Source of the DNA: Methylocella tundrae
GTDB taxonomy: Bacteria > Pseudomonadota > Alphaproteobacteria > Rhizobiales > Beijerinckiaceae
Assembly: GCF_901905185.1 (NCBI RefSeq)
Contig: NZ_CABFMQ020000076.1
Location: 186,001 to 250,000, forward strand
Length of the DNA: 64,000 bases
Reading direction: 5' to 3'
Of the stretch, positions 45,307 through 54,807 are shown piece after piece (the first letter of the stretch is position 1; every line of letters begins with the position of its first letter). Below the pieces are notes generated by a model. The model did not search any database. It worked only from the letters and a program-made list of their open reading frames with translations, and had not been told where the DNA came from. The position numbers were made by a program, and so were the translations under genes.

Positions 45307-47109
45307 ATGGAAACGAAAAGCTCTCTCAAGCGAACTTCAGGCTGCGCCGCGTGGCTTTCTCCAGGCCAGCGCCGCTTCATCGCGACCACATTTGCGGCGC
45401 TCGCCCTTATCGCCGCATCACCGACGCTCGCGGATTCGACCTCGCCGGCCTCAACGTCTCCGATCGTTTCGCAAGGCGCGCGATTTCTCCCCGTTCTGGC
45501 CGAGCATGGGATGGTGGCCGCGCAGGAAGGAAAGGCGGCGCGGATCGGCGTCGACATTCTCCGCCGTGGCGGCAATGCGGTCGACGCCGCGGTCGCGGTC
45601 GGATTCGCGCTCGCCGTCACTTTGCCGCGCGCCGGAAATCTCGGCGGCGGCGGCTTCATGCTGGTGCATCTGGCCGAATCGAAGAAGGATATCGCCATCG
45701 ACTATCGCGAAGCAGCGCCCGAGGCCACGACGCGCGACGTCTTTCTTGACGCGACTGGCGCTGCGAGCCCGACCAAATCCCGCGATACGGGGCTCGCCGT
45801 CGGCGTGCCGGGAACGGTCGCAGGGCTGACGCTCGCTTTCCATCGCTATGGCTCCGGCAAATTGTCGCTTGCCGATATTGTCGCGCCGGCGGTTCGCCTC
45901 GCGCGCGAAGGAATCGTGGTGGAAGATGATCTTGCCGACTCGCTGCAGCAAACGCGCCGGCTCGCGCGCTGGCCGTCAAGCGCAAAGATCTTCCTGCATC
46001 CCGATGGATTGCCGCTGAGGCGCGGCGAGACCCTGGCCCAGCCCGATCTCGCCAATGTCATCGAGGCGATCGGCGCCGATGGCGAGAGCGCCTTTTACAC
46101 AGGCGAAGTCGCCGCCAAAATCATCGCCAGCGTTCGGGCTGCAGGCGGCCGCATGACGCTCGACGACCTGAAATCCTATCGCGCCATCGAGCGCGAGCCG
46201 GTCCGTGGCCTCTACCGTGGCCATGAAATCATCTCCATGCCGCCGCCTTCGTCCGGCGGCGTCCACGTCATCGAACTTCTTAATATTCTTGAAGGCTTTC
46301 CCCTGGCTGACTTCGGCGAGGGATCCGCCGCGACCATCCATGTCCTCGCCGAGGCGATGAAGCTTGCCTACGCCGACCGCGCGAAATACCTCGGCGATCC
46401 CGACCAGATCGCCATTCCGGTTCGCGGGCTCATCTCAAAAGCCTATGCGGCTCGGCTGCGCGCCGAGATCTCTCTGGCCCGGGCGCGGCCAGAGAGCGAG
46501 ATTACGCCGCTTGATCCCGCGCCTTATGAGAGCGATCAGACGACGCATTTTTCGGTCGTTGACGCCGAGGGCAACGCGGTGGCGAATACTTACACGTTGA
46601 ATTTTTCTTACGGCCTCGGTCTCGTCGCGGAGGGGGCCGGCGTGCTCCTCAATAATGAACTCGACGATTTCGCAGCCAAACCCGGCGCGCCGAACGCTTT
46701 TGGCTTGCTCGGCGGCGAAGCGAATGCGCCGGCGCCGCGCAGACGGCCATTGTCTTCCATGGCTCCGACGATGCTCTTTCGCGACGGCGAACTCGAACTC
46801 GTCACCGGTTCGCCGGGCGGCTCTCGCATCATCACCATCGTTACGGAAATCATCAGCGACGTCGTTGATTTCAAAATGAACATTGCCGAAGCGACGGCCG
46901 CGCCCCGTATTCATCATCAGGGCGTTCCGGACGAACTCGAGGTCGAGCGCGGCGTTTCCATCGACACGATCCGGCTGCTTGAGGCGTTGGGCCAGAACGT
47001 CGCGACGCGCGGCGCCTGGGGGTCGGCGGAGAGCATCTTGCGCGCGAAGGGCCTTCTGATGGGAGCAGCAGACCCGCGTCAGCGCGGAACGCTGGCGGTC
47101 GGATATTGA
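45307..47109 (+). CDS. ggt: Gamma-glutamyltransferase
   Basis: Periplasmic enzyme that hydrolyses glutathione and moves its gamma-glutamyl group to other acceptors; 600 aa, made as a precursor and cut into two subunits. The signal peptide spans about 24-43 ('ATTFAALALIAASPTLA'). The large subunit has 'GGNAVDAAVAVGFALAVT' and 'GNLGGGGFMLVH'. Self-cleavage is expected before Thr412 in 'ESDQTTHFSVVD'. 'NNELDDFAAKPGAPNAFGL' and 'SSMAPTM' form the small-subunit active site. Start at ATG 45307; a TTG directly before it is unlikely. A single gene, convergent with the LprI-like gene. Confidence 0.94.
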   Translation: METKSSLKRTSGCAAWLSPGQRRFIATTFAALALIAASPTLADSTSPASTSPIVSQGARFLPVLAEHGMVAAQEGKAARIGVDILRRGGNAVDAAVAVGFALAVTLPRAGNLGGGGFMLVHLAESKKDIAIDYREAAPEATTRDVFLDATGAASPTKSRDTGLAVGVPGTVAGLTLAFHRYGSGKLSLADIVAPAVRLAREGIVVEDDLADSLQQTRRLARWPSSAKIFLHPDGLPLRRGETLAQPDLANVIEAIGADGESAFYTGEVAAKIIASVRAAGGRMTLDDLKSYRAIEREPVRGLYRGHEIISMPPPSSGGVHVIELLNILEGFPLADFGEGSAATIHVLAEAMKLAYADRAKYLGDPDQIAIPVRGLISKAYAARLRAEISLARARPESEITPLDPAPYESDQTTHFSVVDAEGNAVANTYTLNFSYGLGLVAEGAGVLLNNELDDFAAKPGAPNAFGLLGGEANAPAPRRRPLSSMAPTMLFRDGELELVTGSPGGSRIITIVTEIISDVVDFKMNIAEATAAPRIHHQGVPDELEVERGVSIDTIRLLEALGQNVATRGAWGSAESILRAKGLLMGAADPRQRGTLAVGY

Positions 47110-47215
47110 AAATTCCGTGAGGAGCGTGAACGAAGGCGTTTTGGCGCGATCTCGACGCCGCTTCTCCGCCAGGGAGGAGAGCAACCTCTCCGATTCATCG
47201 AAGATCGTAAAATAC

Positions 47216-47611
47216 TCAACCGCCGTCGCACATGCGGCCATAGGTCAGGCCGAGACTTTTCGCGATTGTCGACGTCAATTCGGCAATGCGCCTGTCATAG
47301 GCCAGCTCCAGACAGGCGACGTCGCCCTCGCACGCGTTGCGCGCCTGCGTCACCCAATTGGCCTGCAGATCGCGCTGATTGTCGCGAAACTCGCGATAGG
47401 CCATGCCGCTCGAGGCTGGCTCGACGCTAACCAGGATCTGATAATAGGCCGCCATTTTGATATCCTTCGCGCCAAGCGAGGGCTCGCGGCAAATAGCGAC
47501 CTCCGTCGAGGTCGCCGCTTTCGCACAATCGAAACTCGCGACCTGAGCCGAAGCCGTCAGCGAACCGCCGATCAGCCAGGCCGAAACGAAGACTAACCTG
47601 ACCGCCGGCAT
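47216..47611 (-). CDS. Exported LprI-like (DUF1311) protein
   Basis: Small secreted protein of 131 aa. The signal peptide covers 1-22 ('LVFVSAWLIGGSLTASA'). The mature part begins 'ASFDCAKAATSTEVAICREP', the typical LprI/DUF1311 signature, with paired cysteines here and in 'NACEGDVACLELAYDRRIAEL'. In mycobacteria LprI inhibits lysozyme; most family members are uncharacterised. The ATG at 47611 is chosen as the start of the signal peptide. It is divergent from motA, with about 157 bases between them, which probably hold the promoter of the flagellar block. Confidence 0.82.
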   Translation of the reverse strand: MPAVRLVFVSAWLIGGSLTASAQVASFDCAKAATSTEVAICREPSLGAKDIKMAAYYQILVSVEPASSGMAYREFRDNQRDLQANWVTQARNACEGDVACLELAYDRRIAELTSTIAKSLGLTYGRMCDGG

Positions 47612-47768
47612 CAGCGCCTCCAGAAGCAAAAGGAATTCAAGCATCGCCGCGTTTTTTGTCTTTTTCTTGCCCCGGCGTTGAAGCGCGCATTTCGATCGAA
47701 TTGGAGTTGCTGAATTCAGCCTGAAGCAAGGCCGGCCGTTTAATCATTTCCGTAAGGTTGTCGACGGC

Positions 47769-48662
47769 ATGAGGTGGGCCTTGGCGTTTCTAATCGGCAT
47801 GATTGTCGCACTCGGCTGCATGCTCGGCGGCTTCGCAGGCATGGGCGGCCATCTCGAGGTTATTTTCCAGCCGTGGGAATTCTGCATCATCCTCGGCATT
47901 TCCCTCGGCACATTCATCATCGCTAATTCCCTGGCCACGATCAAGGACACTGCGGGCGCGATCGTCGAGGCGATTCTCAATCGGGGTCCGACCCAGCGCG
48001 ACTATCTCGACGTTCTCGGCGTTCTCTACACGCTTATGCGGGAACTGCGCGGCAAGGCGCGGAGCGAGGTCGAGCAGCATGTCGACAATCCGAACGAATC
48101 CGCGATCTTCAAGAATTTCCCGAAGGTCCTCGCCGATGCGAATCTGACGAGCTTCATCTGCGATTATTGCCGCCTGATCATCATCGGCAATGCCCGCACG
48201 CATGAAATCGAGGCGCTGATGGATGAGGAGATTCAGACGGTCACGCACGACAAGCTAAAGCCGTACCACGCCCTGACGGCTATCGCCGAAGGCCTGCCGG
48301 CGCTAGGCATTGTCGCCGCGGTCCTTGGCGTCGTTCACGCGATGGGCGCGCTGGATCAATCGCCTGAAATTCTCGGCGGCCTCATCGGCGCGTCGCTGGT
48401 CGGAACATTCACGGGCATTTTCGTTTCCTATGGGGTTGTCTCTCCCCTTGCGCACAAGGTCAAGGCGACGCGCTCGGTGCGCTGCCGTCTCTACATCATC
48501 GTCAAGCAGACTCTCCTCGCTTTCATGAATGGCGCCATGCCGCAGATCGCTCTGGAGCATGGGCGCAAGACGATCGCATCGCATGATCGGCCCTCCATCG
48601 ACATGGTTGAGAATGAGACCGTTTCCGGCGGACCGAAACCCGTTCAGCAACAGGCGGCCTGA
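47769..48662 (+). CDS. motA: Flagellar stator protein MotA
   Basis: Inner-membrane part of the proton-driven stator, pairs with MotB; 297 aa. Four hydrophobic segments: about 5-25, 33-52, then two near 180-200 and 213-235. The conserved cytoplasmic loop has '[20 protein letters not shown]', and helices 3 and 4 carry '[20 protein letters not shown]' and '[20 protein letters not shown]', both typical of MotA. It opens the motility block, six bases before fliM, while motB lies at the far end some 14 kb downstream, as in rhizobia. Confidence 0.95.
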   Translation: MRWALAFLIGMIVALGCMLGGFAGMGGHLEVIFQPWEFCIILGISLGTFIIANSLATIKDTAGAIVEAILNRGPTQRDYLDVLGVLYTLMRELRGKARSEVEQHVDNPNESAIFKNFPKVLADANLTSFICDYCRLIIIGNARTHEIEALMDEEIQTVTHDKLKPYHALTAIAEGLPALGIVAAVLGVVHAMGALDQSPEILGGLIGASLVGTFTGIFVSYGVVSPLAHKVKATRSVRCRLYIIVKQTLLAFMNGAMPQIALEHGRKTIASHDRPSIDMVENETVSGGPKPVQQQAA

Positions 48663-48668
48663 TCAACC

Positions 48669-49607
48669 ATGTCGGATATTCACTCCAATAATTCTGTGCT
48701 GAACGGGTCGGAGCGGCTGCTTGACGCTCCGGGCATATCGATTGACCGCATGCCCATGCTGCATGTGATCCTCGATCGAATGGCGGCGCAAAGTTCCGAA
48801 AATTTGCGTCAGCTTTCCCCGGCTCCGGCCTTCTTTTCGGTCGACGCCATCGCCGCCAAGCGCATGGGAGACGTGCTCGACACTTTCGAAAACAACGTCG
48901 TCATAGGCATCTTCCATGTGCAGGCTTGGGATTCGCGCATCCTGATGGGGCTCGATCACAATTTCATCTTCACGTTGGCCGAGGCCCTTTTCGGCGGCGA
49001 TGGAGGCGAGGCGCCCTTTGGGGAAAGGCGCAAATTGTCAAGCCTTGAACTACGTCTTGCGCAAAAGACTTTCGAACTCCTGGGGCGCGCCCTGCAAAGC
49101 TCATTTGCGACGGTGAGCGACACGGTCTTCAAGCTGGAGCGAGTGGAGACGCGGCTGGATTTCGCCGTCATTGCGCCAAGGAACTCGTTCGGCGTCAACG
49201 CAAAAGTCAAGCTTCGCATTCTTGGGCGCCATGGCGAGATGTTCATTTTGATCCCGCAAGCGGCGCTGAACTCCGTTCGTCAGCAATTGGGGCGCGATCT
49301 CTCAAATGACGCCGCGGTGCGCGACCCGGCATGGACCAGGCAGATTGAGAGCGAAATCGGACGCACGGAGGTCGCCGTCAAGGGCGTGATCGAAGAGCGT
49401 CACTTTGTCCTCGCGGATATCGCCGACTTGAAAGTTGGAGGCATTCTCCAGCTTCAGGCGACTACCAGGACGCGCATCAGGCTGGAGTGCAATGCCGAGC
49501 CTCTTTTCTGGTGCAATCTCGGGCAGGGCGAAGGCTTCTACACGCTACGCATTGATGAATCCGTGAGCCAGGAGCAGGAATTCATCGATGACGTTCTATC
49601 GCGATAG
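48669..49607 (+). CDS. fliM: Flagellar switch protein FliM
   Basis: C-ring protein of the motor switch; 312 aa. The middle domain (about 50-225) has 'FFSVDAIAAKRMGDVLDTFE' and 'ALFGGDGGEAPF'. The C-terminal SpoA-like domain ('VAVKGVIEERHFVLADIADLKVGGILQL') binds FliN. The usual N-terminal CheY-P-binding motif (LSQxEIDALL) is not visible in the first 40 residues, so signal reception may differ. Order motA-fliM-fliN-fliG and same strand support the call. Confidence 0.9.
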   Translation: MSDIHSNNSVLNGSERLLDAPGISIDRMPMLHVILDRMAAQSSENLRQLSPAPAFFSVDAIAAKRMGDVLDTFENNVVIGIFHVQAWDSRILMGLDHNFIFTLAEALFGGDGGEAPFGERRKLSSLELRLAQKTFELLGRALQSSFATVSDTVFKLERVETRLDFAVIAPRNSFGVNAKVKLRILGRHGEMFILIPQAALNSVRQQLGRDLSNDAAVRDPAWTRQIESEIGRTEVAVKGVIEERHFVLADIADLKVGGILQLQATTRTRIRLECNAEPLFWCNLGQGEGFYTLRIDESVSQEQEFIDDVLSR

Positions 49608-49730
49608 ATCGTGCGGAGCGGCTTCAAAATTGGGCGCGCCGTCTTTCCTGCGTCAACGCAAATAGCTGGTTCGCAGCATGAATACAGATGACAAAACTCT
49701 ATCCGGTCATTGAAAGGGAAACTCGGAATC

Positions 49731-50066
49731 ATGTCAGACGTTGATGTTAGAGCGACAAATTTGGGCGAGCGCCTCGACGCGGACTCGCTGACGCAATCAA
49801 ATGGAGGACGTAATCTCGACACGATCCTTCGTATTCCGGTTGTGGTTCAGGTGGTGTTGGGCTCAGCCGTGATGCCGGTTTCAAATCTGCTCAAACTCGG
49901 ACGTGGAGCTGTCATACCGCTTGATCATCGGGTTGGAGAGCCGGTTGATGTCGTCGTGAACGGCCGCATCATCGCGCGAGGGGAAATCGTGGTGGTGGAA
50001 GACGACAATTCGCGCTTTGGCGTATCGCTGACTGAGATCGTCGGCCCCGCTGGAGCTGTCGACTAG
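49731..50066 (+). CDS. fliN: Flagellar switch protein FliN
   Basis: C-ring component of 111 aa. Almost all of it is the SpoA domain: 'ILRIPVVVQVVLGSAVMPVS', then 'LLKLGRGAVIPLDHRVGEPV', 'VVVNGRIIARGEIVVVEDD' and 'FGVSLTEIVG', each in the standard order. The ATG at 49731 is preferred over a TTG at 49710. A gap of 123 bases separates it from fliM, longer than others in the block, while fliG starts just two bases after its stop. Confidence 0.95.
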   Translation: MSDVDVRATNLGERLDADSLTQSNGGRNLDTILRIPVVVQVVLGSAVMPVSNLLKLGRGAVIPLDHRVGEPVDVVVNGRIIARGEIVVVEDDNSRFGVSLTEIVGPAGAVD

Positions 50067-50068
50067 AG

Positions 50069-51103
50069 ATGGCGGCCTCTATCGCCCAGGCGAGTGGCGT
50101 GAGCCAGAGGTTTCTGCGTGGGCCCGAAAGGGTCGCCGCCCTGCTGCTGGCTATGGGAAAGCCGCTTGCAAGCCGTCTCTTGAAACATTTCGACGTCGAC
50201 GAATTGAAGCAGATCACGCGTTCAGTTGCCGAGCTTGGCGTCGTTCCCGCGCCGACGCTGGAATTGCTTGTCGAAGATTTCGCAAGTCAGTTCGCCAATG
50301 GAGTGGATCTTCTCGGTTCGCCAAACGAGGTTGAACAAATGCTCGACGGCGTCCTGTCGCCGGAGCAAATTGCCGATGTGATGTCGGATGTCACCGGCAA
50401 TTCGAATGAAGCGATGTGGGAGCGGCTCTCAAACGTCCCCGAGGGAACCCTGGGCGCTTATCTCGCCAAGGAACATCCGCAGGCCGCGGCGCTCATTTTG
50501 TCGAAGGTGACTCCGGTCTGTGCAGCCAAGGTGATGGGCCAGTTCCCGCGCGATCTACGCAATGAGATGATGCGTCGAATGCTGAGCATAGGGCAGGTTA
50601 CGGAAGCCGCGGTCCGCATCATTCAGGGCCAGTTGCAAGAAGACCTTCTCTCCAACCTGTCCCGTCAGAACGGCAGTGAGCAGAATGTCAGAATAGCGAA
50701 TATTATCAATAAGATGGAACGTGACCAAATGGAAGACGTGATGCAGAGCCTCGCGGCGGCGCGGCCGAAGGCGGCGGAGGTCCTGCGCGGCCTTATGTTC
50801 ACCTTCGACGACATCATCAAGCTGCAGCCAAAGGCGCGCAGCGTCCTCTTCGACAAAATTCCGACAGAGTTGGTGGTCCTTGCCCTGAAGGGCACAGACG
50901 CCGGCTTTCGCGATTCGATCCTGTCTTCGCTCGCTGCGCGCGCGCGCCGGATCGTCGATAGCGAATTGGCCAATGGCGGTCCCGCCCTTCAGCGCGACGT
51001 TCTCAAGGCGCGCCGCATGATCGCCGACACCGCCCTCGAATTATCGAGCAATGGTGAGATCGAGTTGAATTCGTCCGAGGATGAAGATGAACTCTATGAG
51101 TAG
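50069..51103 (+). CDS. fliG: Flagellar motor switch protein FliG
   Basis: Rotor protein that contacts MotA and generates torque; 344 aa. The N-terminal FliF-binding domain contains 'GPERVAALLLAMGKPLASRL'. The middle part has the 'EHPQAAALILSKVTPVCAAKVM' block, matching the EHPQ motif that binds FliM. The C-terminal domain shows 'LMFTFDDIIKLQPKARSVLF' with the charged residues used in torque. An acidic tail of about 15 residues ends the protein ('NSSEDEDELYE'). It directly follows fliN. Confidence 0.95.
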   Translation: MAASIAQASGVSQRFLRGPERVAALLLAMGKPLASRLLKHFDVDELKQITRSVAELGVVPAPTLELLVEDFASQFANGVDLLGSPNEVEQMLDGVLSPEQIADVMSDVTGNSNEAMWERLSNVPEGTLGAYLAKEHPQAAALILSKVTPVCAAKVMGQFPRDLRNEMMRRMLSIGQVTEAAVRIIQGQLQEDLLSNLSRQNGSEQNVRIANIINKMERDQMEDVMQSLAAARPKAAEVLRGLMFTFDDIIKLQPKARSVLFDKIPTELVVLALKGTDAGFRDSILSSLAARARRIVDSELANGGPALQRDVLKARRMIADTALELSSNGEIELNSSEDEDELYE

Positions 51104-51119
51104 CCGGGAATAGGCATTT

Positions 51120-52196
51120 ATGGCGGAGGAGAAGGAAAGCCGCACAGAAGAGCCGACGGAAAAGAAGCTCGCGGACGAGATGGAGCGCGGCAATGTTCCG
51201 TTCTCCAAAGAAGCCTCGATCTTCGCCTCGATCTCGTCCATGCTGATTATTGGCGCGTTCTTCGCGAAGGAATTCGTCGCTTCGATGACGGAATTGCTGC
51301 AGCGGTTGCTGGACGACGCGGGCGCGGTGTCGCTCCGCAATGGCTTCGACGCTGTCGCCCTGCTTGAAGTGGTCGGGTGGAGCGCTTGCAAGCTTATGAT
51401 CACGCCTTTGGTTATATTCTGTGCGGCGGGCGTCTTAGCCTCACTGATTCAGAATGCGCCGCGCTTCGCCTTCGATCGGATACAACCCAATTTCCAACGC
51501 ATCTCCTTAGGCGCCGGATGGCAGCGATTATGCAGCGCCCGTGGGCAAGTGGAATTTCTCAAGGGCGTCTTCAAATTGAGCTCCATCTCTGTTGTCGCGT
51601 TCACCGTTTTGCATTGGCAGGAGAATCATTTGGTCGATGCGATGGCGGTCGAGCCGGAAGCAATTCCGGAATTGATTCTTTCGATTGCGATGCGGCTTTT
51701 GTCCGTCGTGTGCGTCGTGACGGTTGTTCTACTTGCCGCAGATCTTGTCTGGGCGCGCACGCACTGGCGACGCGAACTGCGCATGAGCAAGCAGGAGATC
51801 AAGGATGAGATGAAGCAAAACGAGGGCGACCCCTTGAAGAAGGCGCGATTGCGCTCGCTGGCGCAGGATCGTTTGCGCAAGAGCATGATCGCGGCTGTGC
51901 CAAGGGCCACTCTCGTCATCGCAAATCCAACGCATTACGCGATCGCGCTTCGCTACGTTAAGGAAGAGGGCGGCGCGCCTATGGTGCTATCGAAAGGGCA
52001 GGATCTCATCGCCCTCAAGATTCGCGAGATTGCGGAACAGCACTCGATTCCGGTCATCGAAGATAAGCTGCTTGCGAGATCCATGTATGATAGCGTCGAG
52101 GTCGATCGGGCGATCCCGCCGGAGTTCTATAAGGCCGTGGCGGAGCTCATTCATTTTCTGTATTCTAAGAGCGCGAACACGGCCGCCATAAAGTGA
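51120..52196 (+). CDS. flhB: Flagellar export protein FlhB
   Basis: Inner-membrane substrate-specificity switch of the flagellar type III export gate; 358 aa. The N-terminus is 'EEKESRTEEPTEKKLADEME', typical of FlhB. Four transmembrane segments follow between about 30 and 205. The cytoplasmic domain has the self-cleavage site NPTH: Asn269-Pro270 in 'VIANPTHYAIALRY'. 'GQDLIALKIREIAEQHSIPV' and 'SVEVDRAIPPEFYKAVAELI' complete the family pattern. Its stop lies before the next gene's ATG by 11 bases. Confidence 0.96.
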   Translation: MAEEKESRTEEPTEKKLADEMERGNVPFSKEASIFASISSMLIIGAFFAKEFVASMTELLQRLLDDAGAVSLRNGFDAVALLEVVGWSACKLMITPLVIFCAAGVLASLIQNAPRFAFDRIQPNFQRISLGAGWQRLCSARGQVEFLKGVFKLSSISVVAFTVLHWQENHLVDAMAVEPEAIPELILSIAMRLLSVVCVVTVVLLAADLVWARTHWRRELRMSKQEIKDEMKQNEGDPLKKARLRSLAQDRLRKSMIAAVPRATLVIANPTHYAIALRYVKEEGGAPMVLSKGQDLIALKIREIAEQHSIPVIEDKLLARSMYDSVEVDRAIPPEFYKAVAELIHFLYSKSANTAAIK

Positions 52197-52207
52197 AGGT
52201 CGCTCCC

Positions 52208-52639
52208 ATGTTATCTCGGCGCCGCGATGAGGCTGACTTGAGGGCGAGGATTCTCCGCGACGCCATTGAACCGGTCGCCGAGGAGCTGCAGCTTATAGAC
52301 GTCGCTGACTACATTGCCTGCATCCGCTTTGAGCAATTCGCAAATATCCAGGACATCGTGAATTCTTCGATTGAGCTCTTCTTCCGCGCGGAGACCCTCC
52401 ACTATGCGTGGGCGGCGGAGTATGAACTGGATTGGGGCGGCGCTCCGGAGATCACCATCGCCATGGAATTTCGACATCGCGACGTATGGATCGTGTTCAG
52501 GCTCGTTCTCGCCGGCGATAAGACCCGAGTCTCGATTGAACATTTTGAAGCGACCCAGTCCTCAGGCGATCTGATGCAGGACACGTCCCAAATGATCGAG
52601 GCGCTGACCGACGCGCGTGTTCTCTCAGGCGCCGGATAG
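52208..52639 (+). CDS. Unknown protein in flagellar block
   Basis: Protein of 143 aa that I do not recognise. It has no signal peptide or membrane segment and looks like a compact alpha/beta fold: a charged N-terminal helix ('DEADLRARILRDAIEPVAEEL'-like), then 'ASIELFFRAETL'-type helices and strands such as 'VWIVFRLVLAGDKTRVSIEHF'. Composition matches its neighbours, and it begins 11 bases after flhB, so a flagellar role is likely. GAAGG lies eight bases before the ATG at 52208; a GTG at 52193 overlapping the flhB stop is also possible. It could be a chaperone or assembly factor; this is inference. Confidence 0.7.
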   Translation: MLSRRRDEADLRARILRDAIEPVAEELQLIDVADYIACIRFEQFANIQDIVNSSIELFFRAETLHYAWAAEYELDWGGAPEITIAMEFRHRDVWIVFRLVLAGDKTRVSIEHFEATQSSGDLMQDTSQMIEALTDARVLSGAG

Positions 52640-52876
52640 ATAATCACGGCCGACGCGCGCCGCCGATTCTTCCATTTTGAAGACAGGCATTTGATCGTTG
52701 GCTTTCGGTGATGCTTTAGCGTCCGAAAAGCGGCGAGTCCCGGTTAGATGATGCGTGAGATCCAACGATTGGCTGTGCCCATGCTCTTTGTATGGCGCCA
52801 ACCGTGTTGGCGGCATCTGGGTCAGCCTGGTGCAAGGCGTTTCCTCTAAAACCAGTGTTTGAGCGAACGCTTTATT
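52640..52876. promoter_or_regulatory. Gap before flgB with small hairpin
   Basis: About 240 bases without a gene, the longest gap but one in the motility block, so flgB may have its own promoter. It contains a small hairpin, GCCAAC-CGT-GTTGGC (52797-52811). No clear sigma-28 or sigma-54 consensus was recognised. Confidence 0.35.
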
Positions 52877-52887
52877 AGGAGGCCGTC

Positions 52888-53268
52888 GTGGGTCAGATCC
52901 ACCTTCTCGATCTCGCTTCGCAGCAGGCGCGCTGGTTAACTGTGCGTCAAGCCGCGGTTGCAACCAACGTCGCGAATGCGAATACGCCGGGCTTTACGGC
53001 TGGAGATGTTGTTCCCTTCGAAGACGTTTTCAACGACTCTTCGATCCGCATGGTGGCGACGAACCCGGGTCATATTGGCGTGGATCCCTTGGGGCCCGAT
53101 CAGATCGCAACCAAGGACGCCGCGGCATGGGAGACCACGCATTCTGGAAATTCAGTCAGCGTTGAGAACGAGATGATGAAGGCGGGCGAGGTCAATCGTT
53201 CGTTCTCGCTCAACACGAGCATCGTCAAAGCTTTCAACCAAATGCTTATGGCGAGCGTCAAAGGATAG
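52888..53268 (+). CDS. flgB: Flagellar basal-body rod protein FlgB
   Basis: Proximal rod subunit of 126 aa, exported by the flagellar machinery without a signal peptide. The N-terminal rod motif is 'LASQQARWLTVRQAAVATNVANANTPGF' (shown in part), with the conserved ANANTPG at about 30-36. The C-terminal helix 'LNTSIVKAFNQMLMASVKG' allows axial assembly. GTG start with a strong AGGAGG six bases upstream. flgC follows three bases after the stop. Confidence 0.93.
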   Translation: MGQIHLLDLASQQARWLTVRQAAVATNVANANTPGFTAGDVVPFEDVFNDSSIRMVATNPGHIGVDPLGPDQIATKDAAAWETTHSGNSVSVENEMMKAGEVNRSFSLNTSIVKAFNQMLMASVKG

Positions 53269-53271
53269 GAA

Positions 53272-53694
53272 ATGATCGATCCACTTGATGCATCTCTCAG
53301 AATTGCCGGTTCCGGCCTTGAAGCGCAATCCGCGCGATTGCGGGTTGTCGCCGAAAATCTTGCCAATGCGCAATCGACGGGATCGACGCCTGGGGCTGAT
53401 CCTTATGCGCGCAAGACCATTACATTTGCCAGCGAGATGGATCGCGTGTCTGGCGTAGAGCTGGTGCACGTCAGCGCCATCGGCGTCGACAAGGCGCCTT
53501 TCCGGGTCGAGCAGGATCCCGGAAACCCCGCCGCGGATTCAAAGGGGTTTGTCAAACTTCCGAATGTCAACATGGTCATGGAAATGGCCGACATGCGCGA
53601 AGCAAATCGCTCTTACGAAGCCAATTTGCAAATCGTCAAACAGACAAGGGATCTTTCTTCAATGTCCATCGATCTTTTGAGGAATTCATCATGA
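53272..53694 (+). CDS. flgC: Flagellar basal-body rod protein FlgC
   Basis: Rod protein of 140 aa. It begins '[20 protein letters not shown]' and '[20 protein letters not shown]', the standard FlgC N-terminus. '[20 protein letters not shown]' and '[20 protein letters not shown]' mark the C-terminal half. It has no signal peptide, as expected for a flagellar-export substrate. Its stop overlaps the fliE start by four bases (ATGA). Confidence 0.96.
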   Translation: MIDPLDASLRIAGSGLEAQSARLRVVAENLANAQSTGSTPGADPYARKTITFASEMDRVSGVELVHVSAIGVDKAPFRVEQDPGNPAADSKGFVKLPNVNMVMEMADMREANRSYEANLQIVKQTRDLSSMSIDLLRNSS

Positions 53695-54005
53695 TTGCCG
53701 CTCTTTCGCTTCTTGGCTCTGTTCTTGGCTCCAGTGCTACGACCGCATCGCCTTCTATCTCCGCAACGCTCACCCCGGCAGGGGGCAGCGCGGATTTCGG
53801 CCAGGTCATGGCGGACGTGTCCGCCCGGGCCGTCAATGATCTGAAGAGCGGCGAAGCGACTGCGATCTCCGCGCTTCAGGGCAAGGCATCGGTTCAGCAA
53901 GTTGTGGAGTCGGTGATGGGCGCAGAACAATCGCTCAACACGGCAATCGCAATTCGGGACAAAGTCGTCTCGGCCTATCAGTCACTGTCTCAAATGGCGA
54001 TCTAA
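53691..54005 (+). CDS. fliE: Flagellar hook-basal body protein FliE
   Basis: Small protein of 104 aa that joins the MS ring to the rod. The mid region has '[23 protein letters not shown]'-type sequence (shown only in outline). The conserved C-terminal part is '[20 protein letters not shown]', followed by '[16 protein letters not shown]', a common FliE ending. The N-terminus is Ala/Ser/Thr-rich and low in complexity. Four-base overlap with flgC; flgG begins nine bases after the stop. Confidence 0.93.
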   Translation: MIAALSLLGSVLGSSATTASPSISATLTPAGGSADFGQVMADVSARAVNDLKSGEATAISALQGKASVQQVVESVMGAEQSLNTAIAIRDKVVSAYQSLSQMAI

Positions 54006-54014
54006 GGAGAGGAA

Positions 54015-54803
54015 ATGAAAGCGCTTTCCATTGCCGCCACGGGCATGGCCGCCCAAGATCTCAATGTTGCGGTCATAGCCAACAATATAGCGAACATCAA
54101 CACCACGGGATTCAAACGCGCGCGCGCCGAATTTACGGATCTGCTTTACCAGGCCGAGCGTCTGCAGGGCGTATCAAGCCGCGGCCAGAGCAGCACAATT
54201 CCAGAAGGCGCACAACTCGGTCTCGGAGTGCGCACAGCATCGATCCGCAATCTTCATATCCAAGGCGCATTAACCAATACCGGAAACCAGTTCGACATGG
54301 CGCTCAACGGGCGCGGCTGGTTTCAAGTGACTGACGCGAATGGCGGCATCGTTTACACTAGGGATGGCGCTTTCAATACAAACGGCACAGGGCAGATCGT
54401 CACGGCGGATGGATATGTCGTCAGTCCTGCGATGACAGTTCCGACCAATGCTCTCAGCGTGACCGTAAGCCAGTCTGGAATTGTTTCGGCGACAGTTGCG
54501 GGGCAGACTGCTCCGCAGCAACTCGGTCAGATTACCATCGCGAATTTTGCGAATGACGCCGGGCTGACGCCTCTTGGGAACAATCTGTATCTCCAAACGG
54601 AGGCGTCGGGCCCGCCGGTGGTTGGCATTCCCGGCGATCCGGGCTTTGCGACGGTGAGCCAAGGATATCTTGAGAGCTCGAACGTCGATCCCGTCAAGGA
54701 GATCACGGATCTGATCTCTGCGCAGCGCGCCTATGAAATGAATTCGAAGGTGATCCAGGCCGCCTCCGACATGGAGAGCACGGTTTCAAAGAACATGGGG
54801 TAA
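54015..54803 (+). CDS. flgG: Flagellar distal rod protein FlgG
   Basis: Distal rod subunit of 262 aa, the usual length. It starts with '[20 protein letters not shown]' and '[18 protein letters not shown]', the rod/hook signature. The middle has '[13 protein letters not shown]' and '[20 protein letters not shown]'. The C-terminus 'ERSNVD'-type block reads '[20 protein letters not shown]', followed by '[17 protein letters not shown]'. AAGGAGAGG precedes the ATG. No flgF gene is beside it, so the neighbouring rod protein is encoded elsewhere. Confidence 0.97.
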   Translation: MKALSIAATGMAAQDLNVAVIANNIANINTTGFKRARAEFTDLLYQAERLQGVSSRGQSSTIPEGAQLGLGVRTASIRNLHIQGALTNTGNQFDMALNGRGWFQVTDANGGIVYTRDGAFNTNGTGQIVTADGYVVSPAMTVPTNALSVTVSQSGIVSATVAGQTAPQQLGQITIANFANDAGLTPLGNNLYLQTEASGPPVVGIPGDPGFATVSQGYLESSNVDPVKEITDLISAQRAYEMNSKVIQAASDMESTVSKNMG

Positions 54804-54807
54804 GGAC

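Noticed and set aside
43221..45698. Minus-strand open frame of 825 codons
   Set aside because: It lies antisense over recQ and the start of ggt. Its protein is Arg/Asp/Ala-rich with no motif, as expected from the complementary strand of GC-rich coding DNA, while recQ has a full set of helicase motifs.
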